From Sinohyriopsis cumingii (taxonomy: Eukaryota; Mollusca; Bivalvia; Unionida; Unionidae), in assembly GCA_028554795.2 (NCBI GenBank), contig CM068842.1, positions 49,249,574 through 49,313,573 of the forward strand: 64,000 nt of DNA. The letters run 5' to 3'. Made by a program: the position numbers and the translations under genes. Of the stretch, positions 1-24,770 are shown piece after piece. The notes beneath the pieces are model-generated. The model was not told the DNA's origin, ran no database searches, and saw nothing but the letters and a program-made list of their open reading frames with translations. Each line of letters opens with the position of its first letter. Within the stretch, counting starts at the first letter, position 1.

Positions 1-914
1 ATTTACTTTAGTTATCATTTCCGGGTACATTTTATGACCAATAAAATATTAAAATTAGAGTCGTATCGTGCAAAACATGTATCTTTTCGAAAGATGATTG
101 CGATGTAACTATTGCAAATGAGAAATAGTTTTGTGAAACCAATGACTTTCTTTGGTGGAGAAAAATGTTCACCATTCACTGCGTTTGCACTAAATCACCA
201 CTGATGTCGCCATAAATCTCAACTGTCTCCTTCTCTAATTATAGCTTACATAAAAGTTGAAATTACCGTTCTTCAAGCTTTGGTGTCTACAACTCGTCCT
301 AAACATTGATAAAAAAAATAAGAAGAGCAACGTATCTGAATGTGACACTTATTGGTCATTAGATGTTGGAGAGAGAGGAAGAGGGCAAATAAAACATTTA
401 TATTGTCTTCTATGCTGGATTACAAATCAACAATCACACATTTACCCCCCCCCCCAGCATACCAACATAAAAGCATTACTACTATGCAGCTATAGGCAAA
501 ATATATAAATCATTTCTTCACAAACTACATAGTTTATCACAACACATCTAATTTAAAGTCACCTTATTTTCTTTTTCTAAATAATGACACCAGAAACTAT
601 TATTAAAGTATCTGAAAAATGATCAGAACGGTATTGATGTATCAGTCATATATGACATCAAACCAGTACAAGAAGATAATGCACGGAATTGCGAGAATGG
701 TTAACTCAACACTCTACCTCAATAGTACGCAAGGAATAAAGCGAAAGGTAGCCAGGCCAAAAGGGTACATGTAAATGACGTAGATTCTCAAGAGCAGTCA
801 GATACTGTTGGCATTCAGCCTGAAGGATAATGGCTAAAATGTAGAAATATATGCCCAGAACCAGCAGTGGCAGATGCATTGCAAGAGATAATCCAGGGAT
901 ATATTAACACTTAC

Positions 915-1007
915 CATAGAACCATAGATATGACCCAAGTTGGAGCAATTAAAGAAGACAAACATATGAAGTCTGTATTAATTTGTGTTTTACTAAGCAT
1001 CTTTTAC
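915..1007 (-). other. Candidate 93-bp internal exon in the tandem unit
   Basis: On the minus strand a 93-bp block lies between an acceptor-like TATTTCCACAG and a strong donor (CTATG|GTAAGTG). It contains an ATG and 28 codons of a partly hydrophobic peptide (MLSKTQINTDFICL at its start). This could be a signal-peptide exon, but no downstream exon was found that joins in a compatible phase, and the copies are too similar for conservation to be a test. The equivalent in copy 2 is 5,199-5,291. In the diverged sixth copy the ATG is gone and a different acceptor (TTTTTTCATAG) appears inside. It may be part of a non-coding or dead transcript. Confidence 0.2.
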
Positions 1008-2643
1008 CTGTGGAAATACATACTGTAAAATAAGTCAGACGATTAGGATTTCAAATTATCAATCAATCTCAGCAAAAGTGTACTTGCCAACGTTTATAGA
1101 TAAACGTTTCCAAATCAGACAGGTAATGTTATGTGAACAAGTTGTGTACATCTGGGACGTAATAGGATTGAATATCGAGGGAACATATTACGTGATTGAG
1201 TTGTGGACAAGTATACAACTATGAAAAGAATAAACGGTATATACTGCTGACAAGGAGTTGGATACCAGATGAAAACATAATTTCATATTAGAATAGAAAG
1301 ATCGAAATATTAAAGGAGAGATTTTTTAAGAACGTTTTTATAATTATATTACTACGTTAAAACAACGTATAAGAGATTGCTAGGACAACAATAAGATTTA
1401 GATGACACATGCAATTTTCAATTATCGCCAATAGCGTAATAACTGGATAATTCTGCTAACATGTTGATAAATTTGGAAAAGAACGTAATGAATACTGTTC
1501 TAGAAAGAGACTAACATCTTGTAAGTTTATTTCTTTAAAAAATCTGAACAGATCTAAAACAATCGATCCATTAATGACTTCAAACCTGGAGTGTTGTGTA
1601 TGGCACAATGTTTGAGGGACCAAATATATCAACAGAGTCGTGTCTTGCAAAAATGCATGCAGAAAATAAATGGGTAATATTGCAGGTCATAAATGCAAGA
1701 AAGAAATTCAATGAACCATATACAAAGGATCAACAAACAATAGTATTTGCTTTGTACTACAGACAAATATTCCCAAACTGTACTCCGAATGTTTTGCCGC
1801 TGTAATGATAGATGATAGATCGGGCATCTTAAAGCAGAACAAATGTATAGAATGGACAAAAATATTTAAGTGACTGGGAGTCGGGTGGTATTCTATATTT
1901 CTTTCCATATAATATAGAGTATAGGTTTTGCGTTTGTGTTGTGTGTATTATAATTTCATGAACTTCACTTTATGAATTCATCATTCATTCAAACAAGATG
2001 CCCCTACTTTATACTCATAGCGATACAATTTGAAAACTCTTGACTGGCTTGTTTTATTAGATTCAAATCGCGCTATACAGCCAGATACTAGCTTCATTTT
2101 CTCTTCAAGATCACACACAACACAAGCACACATACACATGAACACACACACACACACACAGATTATCTTCTCACGGTTAATATATTTACTGTTTAGTAGT
2201 TATAGATTTGTCATTATTTCAAGCTCGAAATTCACGCTTAATTATGAACAAGGCTAGCATCTGACTGATATGTATATCATATATAGATTAACCGTACTAT
2301 ATCTAATAAAACCAAATATTTCAAAGCTAAAACTAATTTCCAATCGCCTAAGGTAATTCAGGCTAGTCACACGGAAGTAATTATCAATTGGCAGTTAAAT
2401 CATACATACATACAGACAGACAGACACATACATACATACAAGCGTTCATGTATGCATTTATATATCGATGCATACAAAAGTACAAACGTACATATGCATG
2501 CAGGGGAAACTGACATACAGACTGACAATTAATGATAAAGGAGGACCAATGCAATATATTGTATTGTTTTATATATTCCATCCATCTATCTGTCCATCTT
2601 ATTGTCTCTCTGGAAATTTATCCGTCTATCTCGATCTTTGTTC

Positions 2644-2723
<80 letters not shown>

Positions 2724-3644
2724 TGAGGCCATGAACTAAGTAACAAAGGCAACAAAACCAACAAGTATTCGAAACCTTTGCAAACAATTTAATCATCAAT
2801 GTTATTAAAATGAAAATTTAGGGAGAATATGCAGTATCCTATTGGTAACTGTGACTGAATTCTAAATAATGCTGAAAAATTCATAGAGTTGTCGGTAGTA
2901 CATCTGGTTAAATGTAGTTTCTGGCATGAACACAAGATTCCAGTTTCAACCGTTCAACAGGCCTTGGCTCAGTTTAAATAGTAAAACAGTGGCGCAGAAT
3001 GACTTTTAACATTGAAATAGCAGTACCATATTTAGTATACCTTTAAAGCATGATGGAAAACAAAATGTGTAATACAATTATGATTTAAAAATTATTTTTA
3101 AAATTAGTCCAGAAGAAAAGCATAGGAATAATATTATTTGCAGTTTTAATCCTACTGCTTATCATCATCTATAAGTCTAGACAATATAACGGAGGTACAA
3201 GATGACTGCAATTTTGACTCCGATCAATTTTTTGTAATTGTTATTTCACTATCTTTCATCTGAAGGAGACCTCTTTCAATTAGCTGAAAATTATTTAACA
3301 TATCGAAGCTACTGGAAGAGTAGCGAATGTGAACTTTGGGAAGAAAAAGAAACAAGAATGGTAACATGTACTCTGAATTTTGCAGTAAAATCTAACATCC
3401 ATCAAAGTAATCTTCATAAAAGTAGACGCAAAGGTCTTCGACGATTGACAATAAACAGGTCATGAGCTTTCCTAAATACTAACAAAAAGTAGAATGGTTT
3501 ACTAAAGTGATGTGCAAACATGCATCTATATGAGAGATAAATACAATATCAATCATAATCATCATAGAGACATCTTATGAGGCCGACAAGTAGATGTGGT
3601 AAACAAAAATTTAGTAATATGCAGGATAGCAGGAGTGGACTTAC

Positions 3645-3835
3645 AGTGGCAAGCTCCGATACTATCACACCTGTTTATGAGACAAGCATCCCTATATTTA
3701 TTGAAAATAATGCAATACACGACGGCCGGTACCAAATTGATCAATGATTTTTCTTTATAGTTCCGCCTTCGTTATCACATGACTGAAACAACGAATAAAT
3801 GAAATATAGCCTTGCGCATGCGATGAGTCTTTGAG
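3645..3835 (-). promoter_or_regulatory. Promoter-like block with first-exon splice donor, array copy 1
   Basis: Read on the minus strand, this block has an NRF-1-like GCATGCGC near 3,816-3,823, a TCATGTGA E-box near 3,776-3,783 and TATA-like CTATAAAG at 3,753-3,760. About 108 nt further on, a strong splice donor (CACT|GTAAGTCC) ends an exon candidate at 3,645. The arrangement suggests a TATA promoter with a short 5' exon. Matching donors occur at 7,944, 12,223, 16,498 and 20,768 in the other copies. A diverged paralogue at 53.4-53.6 kb keeps the donor and flanks, which argues that the block matters or descends from a real gene. No coding sequence downstream is certain. Confidence 0.4.
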
Positions 3836-4038
3836 GAAAAGAAATAGTTTTTATTTGAACGTCTTCCCTGCAGACATGGCAACAACATTACAGAGTTTGA
3901 AGTAGGAAAAGACATAAAATATATTCAAGTAGCCATTAGCACGCTTATCAGGAAATATTTTTTATTTAAATCAAATTACTACTGTTCTGATGCCTTAGAG
4001 CCATTATATCTAAAATGGGCTAAGCCCTCTTTATTTCC

Positions 4039-4125
<87 letters not shown>

Positions 4126-4284
4126 TAGATAGATAGATATAGAGAGAGTAAGAATGATGGAGGGAGATAAAGACAATAGCCATGGGTATGCATGTAAACG
4201 TGTTGCTTAGTATTTTATTTTACAAAAGATGATCTTGGTTGAAATGAAAATCGTTATCTATTTCCTTTTTAAATAGAATTAAAT

Positions 4285-8592
<4,308 letters not shown>

Positions 8593-11239
8593 ATTTACTT
8601 TAGTTATCATTTCCGGGTACATTTTATGACCAATAAAATATTAAAATTAGAGTCGTATCGTGCAAAACATGTATCTTTTCGAAAGATGATTGCGATGTAA
8701 CTATTGCAAATGAGAAATAGTTTTGTGAAACCAATGACTTTCTTTGGTGGAGAAAAATGTTCACCATTCACTGCGTTTGCACTAAATCACCACTGATGTC
8801 GCCATAAATCTCAACTGTCTCCTTCTCTAATTATAGCTTACATAAAAGTTGAAATTACCGTTCTTCAAGCTTTGGTGTCTACAACTCGTCCTAAACATTG
8901 ATAAAAAAAATAAGAAGAGCAACGTATCTGAATGTGACACTTATTGGTCATTAGATGTTGGAGAGAGAGGAAGAGGGCAAATAAAACATTTATATTGTCT
9001 TCTATGCTGGATTACAAATCAACAATCACACATTTACCCCCCCCCCCCAGCATACCAACATAAAAGCATTACTACTATGCAGCTATAGGCAAAATATATA
9101 AATCATTTCTTCACAAACTACATAGTTTATCACAACACATCTAATTTAAAGTCACCTTATTTTCTTTTTCTAAATAATGACACCAGAAACTATTATTAAA
9201 GTATCTGAAAAATGATCAGAACGGTATTGATGTATCAGTCATATATGACATCAAACCAGTACAAGAAGATAATGCACGGAATTGCGAGAATGGTTAACTC
9301 AACACTCTACCTCAATAGTACGCAAGGAATAAAGCGAAAGGTAGCCAGGCCAAAAGGGTACATGTAAATGACATAGATTCTCAAGAGCAGTCAGATACTG
9401 TTGGCATTCAGCCTGAAGGATAATGGCTAAAATGTAGAAATATATGCCCAGAACCAGCAGTGGCAGATGCATTGCAAGAGATAATCCAGGGATATATTAA
9501 CACTTACCATAGAACCATAGATATGACCCAAGTTGGAGCAATTAAAGAAGACAAACATATGAAGTCTGTATTAATTTGTGTTTTACTAAGCATCTTTTAC
9601 CTGTGGAAATACATACTGTAAAATAAGTCAGACGATTAGGATTTCAAATTATCAATCAATCTCAGCAAAAGTGTACTTGCCAACGTTTATAGATAAACGT
9701 TTCCAAATCAGACAGGTAATGTTATGTTGTGAACAAGTTGTGTACATCTGGGACGTAATAGGATTGAATATCGAGGGAACATATTACGTGATTGAGTTGT
9801 GGACAAGTATACAACTATGAAAAGAATAAACGGTATATACTGCTGACAAGGAGTTGGATACCAGATGAAAGCATAATTTCATATTAGAATAGAAAGATCG
9901 AAATATTAAAGGAGAGATTTTTTAAGAACGTTTTTATAATTATATTACTACGTTAAAACAACGTATAAGAGATTGCTAGGACAACAATAAGATTTAGATG
10001 ACACATGCAATTTTCAATTATCGCCAATAGCGTAATAACTGGATAATTCTGCTAACATGTTGATAAATTTGGAAAAGAACGTAATGAATACTGTTCTAGA
10101 GAGAGACTAACATCTTGTAAGTTTATTTCTTTAAAAAATCTGAACAGATCTAAAACAATGGATCCATTAATGACTTCAAACCTGGAGTGTTGTGTATGGC
10201 ACAATGTTTGAGGGACCAAATATATCAACAGAGTCGTGTCTTGCAAAAATGCATGCAGAAAATAAATGGGTAATATTGCAGGTCATAAATGCAAGAAAGA
10301 AATTCAATGAACCATATACAAAGGATCAACAAACAATAGTATTTGCTTTGTACTACAGACAAATATTCCCAAACTGTACTCCGAATGTTTTGCCGCTGTA
10401 ATGATAGATGATAGATCGGGCATCTTAAAGCAGAACAAATGTATAGAATGGACAAAAATATTTAAGTGACTGGGAGTCGGGTGGTATTCTATATTTCTTT
10501 CCATATAATATAGAGTATAGGTTTTGCGTTTGTGTTGTGTGTATTATAATTTCATGAACTTCACTTTATGAATTCATCATTCATTCAAACAAGATGCCCC
10601 TACTTTATACTCATAGCGATACAATTTGAAAACTCTTGACTGGCTTGTTTTATTAGATTCAAATCGCGCTATACAGCCAGATACTAGCTTCATTTTCTCT
10701 TCAAGATCACACACAACACAAGCACACATACACATGAACACACACACACACACACAGATTATCTTCTCACGGTTAATATATTTACTGTTTAGTAGTTATA
10801 GATTTGTCATTATTTCAAGCTCGAAATTCACGCTTAATTATGAACAAGGCTAGCATCTGACTGATATGTATATCATATATAGATTAACCGTACTATATCT
10901 AATAAAACCAAATATTTCAAAGCTAAAACTAATTTCCAATCGCCTAAGGTAATTCAGGCTAGTCACACGGAAGTAATTATCAATTGGCAGTTAAATCATA
11001 CATACATACAGACAGACAGACACATACATACATACAAGCGTTCATGTATGCATTTATATATCGATGCATACAAAAGTACAAACGTACATATGCATGCAGG
11101 GGAAACTGACATACAGACTGATAATTAATGATAAAGGAGGACCAATGCAATATATTGTATTGTTTTATATATTCCATCCATCTATCTGTCCATCTTATTG
11201 TCTCTCTGGAAATTTATCCGTCTATCTCGATCTTTGTTC

Positions 11240-11301
<62 letters not shown>

Positions 11302-12618
11302 TGAGGCCATGAACTAAGTAACAAAGGCAACAAAACCAACAAGTATTCGAAACCTTTGCAAACAATTTAATCATCAATGTTATTAAAATGAAAATTTAGG
11401 GAGAATATGCAGTATCCTATTGGTAACTGTGACTGAATTCTAAATAATGCTGAAAAATTCATAGAGTTGTCGGTAGTACATCTGGTTAAATGTAGTTTCT
11501 GGCATGAACACAAGATTCCAGTTTCAACCGTTCAACAGGCCTTGGCTCAGTTTAAATAGTAAAACAGTGGCGCAGAATGACTTTTAACATTGAAATAGCA
11601 GTACCATATTTAGTATACCTTTAAAGCATGATGGAAAACAAAATGTGTAATACAATTATGATTTAAAAATTATTTTTAAAATTAGTCCAGAAGAAAAGCA
11701 TAGGAATAATATTATTTGCAGTTTTAATCCTACTGCTTATCATCATCTATAAGTCTAGACAATATAACGGAGGTACAAGATGACTGCAATTTTGACTCCG
11801 ATCAATTTTTTGTAATTGTTATTTCACTATCTTTCATCTGAAGGAGACATCTTTCAATTAGCTGAAAATTATTTAACATATCGAAGCTACTGGAAGAGTA
11901 GCGAATGTGAACTTTGGGAAGAAAAAGAAACAAGAATGGTAACATGTACTCTGAATTTTGCAGTAAAATCTAACATCCATCAAAGTAATCTTCATAAAAG
12001 TAGACGCAAAGGTCTTCGACGATTGACAATAAACAGGTCATGAGCTTTCCTAAATACTAACAAAAAGTAGAATGGTTTACTAAAGTGATGTGCAAACATG
12101 CATCTATATGAGAGATAAATACAATATCAATCATAATCATCATAGAGACATCTTATGAGGCCGACAAGTAGATGTGGTAAACAAAAATTTAGTAATATGC
12201 AGGATAGCAGGAGTGGACTTACAGTGGCAAGCTCCGATACTATCACACCTGTTTATGAGACAAGCATCCCTATATTTATTGAAAATAATGCAATACACGA
12301 CGGCCGGTACCAAATTGATCAATGATTTTTCTTTATAGTTCCGCCTTCGTTATCACATGACTGAAACAACGAATAAATGAAATATAGCCTTGCGCATGCG
12401 ATGAGTCTTTGAGGAAAAGAAATAGTTTTTATTTGAACGTCTTCCCTGCAGACATGGCAACAACATTACAGAGTTTGAAGTAGGAAAAGACATAAAATAT
12501 ATTCAAGTAGCCATTAGCACGCTTGTCAGGAAATATTGTTTATTTAAATCAAATTACTACTGTTCTGATGCCTTAGAGCCATTATATCTAAAATGGGCTA
12601 AGCCCTCTTTATTTCCTT

Positions 12619-12708
<90 letters not shown>

Positions 12709-12875
12709 TAGACAGATAGATAGATAGATATAGAGAGAGTAAGAATGATGGAGGGAGATAAAGACAATAGCCATGGGTATGCATGTAAACGTGTTGCTTA
12801 GTATTTTATTTTACAAAAGATGATCTTGGTTGAAATGAAAATCGTTATCTATTTCCTTTTTAAATAGAATTAAAT
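8593..12875. repeat. Tandem 4.28-kb unit, copy 3
   Basis: Third copy, 4,283 bp. It carries the copy-2-type variants in its first half (3-bp insertion near 9,724, TCTAGAGAGAG near 10,095). Near its end it has the copy-4/5-type variant CTTGTCAGG with AATATTGTTTA (about 12,523-12,543). It is therefore a mosaic of two variant groups. Confidence 0.97.
12223..12413 (-). promoter_or_regulatory. Promoter-like block, array copy 3
   Basis: Same block. The TATA-like box is at 12,331-12,338 and the donor follows 12,223. All landmarks are intact. Confidence 0.38.
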
Positions 12876-21411
<8,536 letters not shown>

Positions 21412-22354
21412 GTTTACTTTAGTTATCATTTCCGGGTACATTTTATGACCAATAAAATATTAAAATTAGAGTCGTATCGTGCAAAACATGTATCTTTTCG
21501 AAAGATGATTGCGATGTAACTATTGCAAATGAGAAATAGTTTTGTGAAACCAATGTCTTTCTTTGGTGGAGAAAAATGTTCACCATTCACTGCGTTTGCA
21601 CTAAATCACCACTGATGTCGCCATAAATCTCAACTGTCTCCTTCTCTAATTATAGCTTACATAAAAGTTGAAATTACCGTTCTTCAAGCTTTGGTGTCTA
21701 CAACTCGTCCTAAACATTGATAAAAAAAATAAGAAGAGCAACGTATCTGAATGTGACACTTATTGGTCATTAGATGTTGGAGAGAGAGGAAGAGGGCAAA
21801 TAAAACATTTATATTGTCTTCTATGCTGGATTACAAATCAACAATCACACATTTACCCCCCCCCCCCAGCATACCAACATAAAAGCATTACTACTATGCA
21901 GCTATAGGCAAAATATATAAATCATTTCTTCACAAACTACATAGTTTATCACAACACATCTAATTTAAAGTCACCTTATTTTCTTTTTCTAAATAATGAC
22001 ACCAGAAACTATTATTAAAGTATCTGAAAAATGATCAGAACGGTATTGATGTATCAGTCATATATGACATCAAACCAGTACAAGAAGATAATGCACGGAA
22101 TTGCGAGAATGGTTAACTCAACACTCTACCTCAATAGTACGCAAGGAATAAAGCGAAAGGTAGCCAGGCCAAAAGGGTACATGTAAATGACGTAGATTCT
22201 CAAGAGCAGTCAGATACTGTTGGCATTTAGCCTGAAGGATAATGGCTAAAATGTAGAAATATATGCCCAGAACCAGCAGTAGCAGATGCATTGCAAGAGA
22301 TAATCCAGGGATATATTAACACTTACCATAGAACCATAGATATGACCCAAGTTG
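21412..22354. repeat. Tandem unit, partial copy 6 (near-identical part)
   Basis: The first roughly 943 bp of a sixth unit, still nearly identical to copies 1-5. Private changes include TGTTTAC instead of ATTTAC at its start and AATGTCTTT near 21,552. With copy 1 only, it shares GACGTAGATTC (22,188-22,198); copies 2-5 have GACATAGATTC. High identity stops abruptly at 22,355. Confidence 0.95.
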
Positions 22355-22860
22355 AAGCTATGAAAAAAGAAAAACAGATATAAAGTGTGTATACATATGT
22401 GTTTCACTAAACCCCTTTAACCTGTGGAAACACATACTATAAAATAAGTCAGACGATTAGGATTTCAAATTTATAAATCGATCTCTGCAAACGCAAACGT
22501 GTACTTGCCTACGTTAACAGAGAACATATTCCGATTCACACAGGTAATTGTATGTGAACAAGTTGGTTACATCTGGGTCGTAATAGGATTGAATATCGAG
22601 GGAACATATTACGTGATTGAGTTGTGGACATGTATACAACTATGAAACGAATAAACGGTATATGCTGCTGACAAGGAGTTGGATACCATTTGAAAGCATC
22701 ATTTCACATTAGAATAAAAATAACCCAAAATATTAAAGGACATTTTATGAAAGTTTGTTTAATTATATTACTCCGTTAAAACAACGTATAACATATTGCT
22801 AGGACTACAATAAGACTTCTAACTTGGCGTGTAGTGTATGGCACAATGTTTTAGAGTCAA
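22355..22860. repeat. Diverged continuation of the tandem unit
   Basis: From 22,355 the sequence still aligns with unit positions about 948-1,630, for example ATAAACGGTATAT, GACAAGGAGTTGGATACCA and GTGTATGGCACAATGTTT. Substitutions and indels now occur every few bases. A block corresponding to unit 1,390-1,565 is missing near 22,818. The reading is an old ancestral copy whose left part belongs to the recently amplified or converted array. Confidence 0.8.
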
Positions 22861-24513
22861 AATAGAGAATCAGAGTCGTGTCTTGCAAAAATATATATAT
22901 GTGGACGGTGCAACCGATCGGCAACATCATGTATACTACGTATATCTTTGTTGATAGCGTGCATGTTTATATCACTAAAATAGATTCTAAGTTTATTTTT
23001 GATCATCATCGTTCTTACGTATCGGACCGTTTGCATAGATAATGAAATACCATAGCTCCACATATTAGCTAAATATTTTGCGCACTTCAAGGTTTAACCT
23101 TGGAAGTGATACCTTCGAGCGTGATGCGCATGCTTATATATAGGCCTAGTCAGCTTCCGGACAAGCCGTCTCTATATTCTCAAAAATAATTGCTGGTTTG
23201 CAGTTACCTTACAGAAAGCGCATTGTAATCACTGCAAATATAACGCAGGGATTTGTAGACGTAACAGGTATCTAGCAGTGTAGCCAGTATGAAGAATATT
23301 CCAAAGTATAAAAGAGGTTGGTTGATCATGTAATTTGACTGAATGTGACTGTTGCTTGTATTGGAATATTCTGTCAATAACTCATATTGCAAACTGAGGC
23401 GAAATAGCTCACAGTGACTTGCATCATTCTTAGACAGAGTGCATACTGTAGATTAAAGATTGGTTTTTTATTTAATGTACATGCAATTTAGGTACTGCAA
23501 AATGCCACACCGTTATAGGGGTGGAGTGGGTCTCTTATCTTAGCTTAGGGCAGTTTACCTATCGATAATATTGGGTACAGATAAAATACCCCCAGGACAA
23601 CACGCACCTCTGATCCCATAAAATAAAATACAGGACATAATTTCCTCCCCAGTATAAGTTTACTCCCTTTTAAATTTTTTCTTTTAACCAACACAAATAT
23701 ACATCATTTTGTGTAGCCATGGACTACTGATTCTGAAGCCTAGTGTGGGCCTCCTTTGAGTAGATGAATCACATTCTGTGTGCGTGTTAGATGTTAGATC
23801 ATAACTGTAACAGATAAGGAAATTAAGATGCCTAATGAAATAAGGACTTATTGCACGCACATATGTTTTTCACCTCACTTTTAGAATCATCAATGATGAT
23901 CATTACACACACGTTTAATCCACTGCATTAAATTATTCAGCTGTTTTGTAACACTTGCATTTTTAAAGTATACCATATCCACTGGAAATAGAGCATTCCT
24001 AACGCAGAGATGGACTAAGAATTCAGTGTACTGTATGTGACATCTGAGTCATATAATTATTGAATAAGCATGAAATTTCATAATTAAATTAAATATTAAT
24101 ATTTCCGATTTCCTTTTTTACCCTATCTCATCTTAGAATAAACTAGTATATTTCAGACGGTTTTAAAAGTTAAAAAACTTGTTCTGGCGGGGGGGATTAT
24201 AAACGGTAAGGTTTCTCACATATCAGATAAATGGCAGTAAAATGTTAGCTGTAAGTAGTGGCAATTTTTTTTACACTTAATCCCAATAATACAACGTTAG
24301 GTGTCCACCCTGATATTGAAGTTGTATGGGTCTTTCTTACAAAATAAACAGTGTTTGAGTAGCATGTTCCTTGGTTGACTGACATGGTAACTAGATGTCA
24401 AATTGTCAAGAATATCTCTCACACTCAGCAGCCCACATTGCCACTTCTGCATAGATTAAAGTATTCTTGCTAGTCTGACTATGCCTAGAATGAAGTTTGT
24501 TTTCTGATGGAGA
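22861..24513. other. Non-repetitive stretch, no secure gene
   Basis: No homology with the array is visible beyond about 22,870. One short block near 23,120-23,145 combines GATGCGCATGC with TATATATAGG, a promoter-like pairing on the plus strand. A candidate minus-strand exon lies next to it (listed separately). The rest is unremarkable AT-rich DNA. Confidence 0.5.
23208..23393 (-). other. Candidate 186-bp exon encoding a hydrophobic segment
   Basis: The block follows acceptor-like TTTCGCCTCAG and ends at AAG|GTAACTGC, with an open frame through all 62 codons. The peptide contains a likely membrane segment (LLYFGIFFILATLL) and four cysteine or tyrosine-rich turns after it. It would fit as an internal exon entered and left in phase 2. 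I do not recognise the protein and no partner exon was found, so it may be chance. Confidence 0.2.
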
Positions 24514-24770
24514 CAGCTCCAGTGACCTAAGTGGTTAGAATATCTGCCTCTAATGCTGGATGTAGCTGGTTTGAACCCAACCGAGTCATACTAACTTATA
24601 TAAATGGTAATAGTAGCTGCCTTAATTGGCGCTCAGCATTAAGAGGTTATTGTTTGGACTGGTCCTCCTGGTGTCAGGAGCGTGTGATTATATGGGACAT
24701 GATCCTACTCGTCTGTGGCATGATGCCCCATTGCTAGACATTACTATAAACTGACGCACTGCAGACATCA
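24514..24770 (+). mobile_element. tRNA-derived SINE
   Basis: A Pol III promoter pair is visible. The A-box-like TGACCTAAGTGGT is at 24,523-24,535 and the B-box-like GGTTTGAACCC at 24,568-24,578, a spacing of about 45 bp as in tRNA genes. The tRNA-like head has lost tRNA folding, and a non-tRNA body of about 180 bp follows. This is the usual plan of metazoan tRNA-derived SINEs, including those described in cephalopods. The family and the 3' end were not identified, so the right boundary is approximate. Confidence 0.7.

Larger units (their letters stand above)
1..4284. repeat. Tandem 4.28-kb unit, copy 1
   Basis: First visible copy of a long head-to-tail repeat. The same sequence restarts at 4,285, 8,593, 12,876, 17,147 and 21,412, with almost no change between copies by eye. 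The starting phase is arbitrary because the window opens inside the array. Internal landmarks are a poly-C run (445-455), a (CA)n tract (2,143-2,160), a first (AT)n tract (2,647-2,722), a promoter-like block on the minus strand (3,645-3,835), a second (AT)n tract (4,042-4,122) and a short (GATA)n run just after it. No rRNA, histone, 5S or snRNA sequence was recognised. Length differences between copies come mainly from the microsatellites and the poly-C run. Confidence 0.97.

Noticed and set aside
257..508. 83-codon plus-strand frame repeated in every array unit
   Set aside because: It begins with TTG, has no recognisable domain, and its end varies with the poly-C run length. Conservation is uninformative because the units are nearly identical.
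2468..2734. Open frames with long Tyr-Ile repeats (also near 7,000, 8,300, 12,600, 16,900, 21,100, 42,000, 49,000, 53,700, 61,700, 63,250)
   Set aside because: They are translations of (AT)n microsatellites, not proteins.
3238..3465. 75-codon plus-strand frame intact in all five full units
   Set aside because: It has a non-ATG start and no family match. Intactness only reflects the youth of the array.
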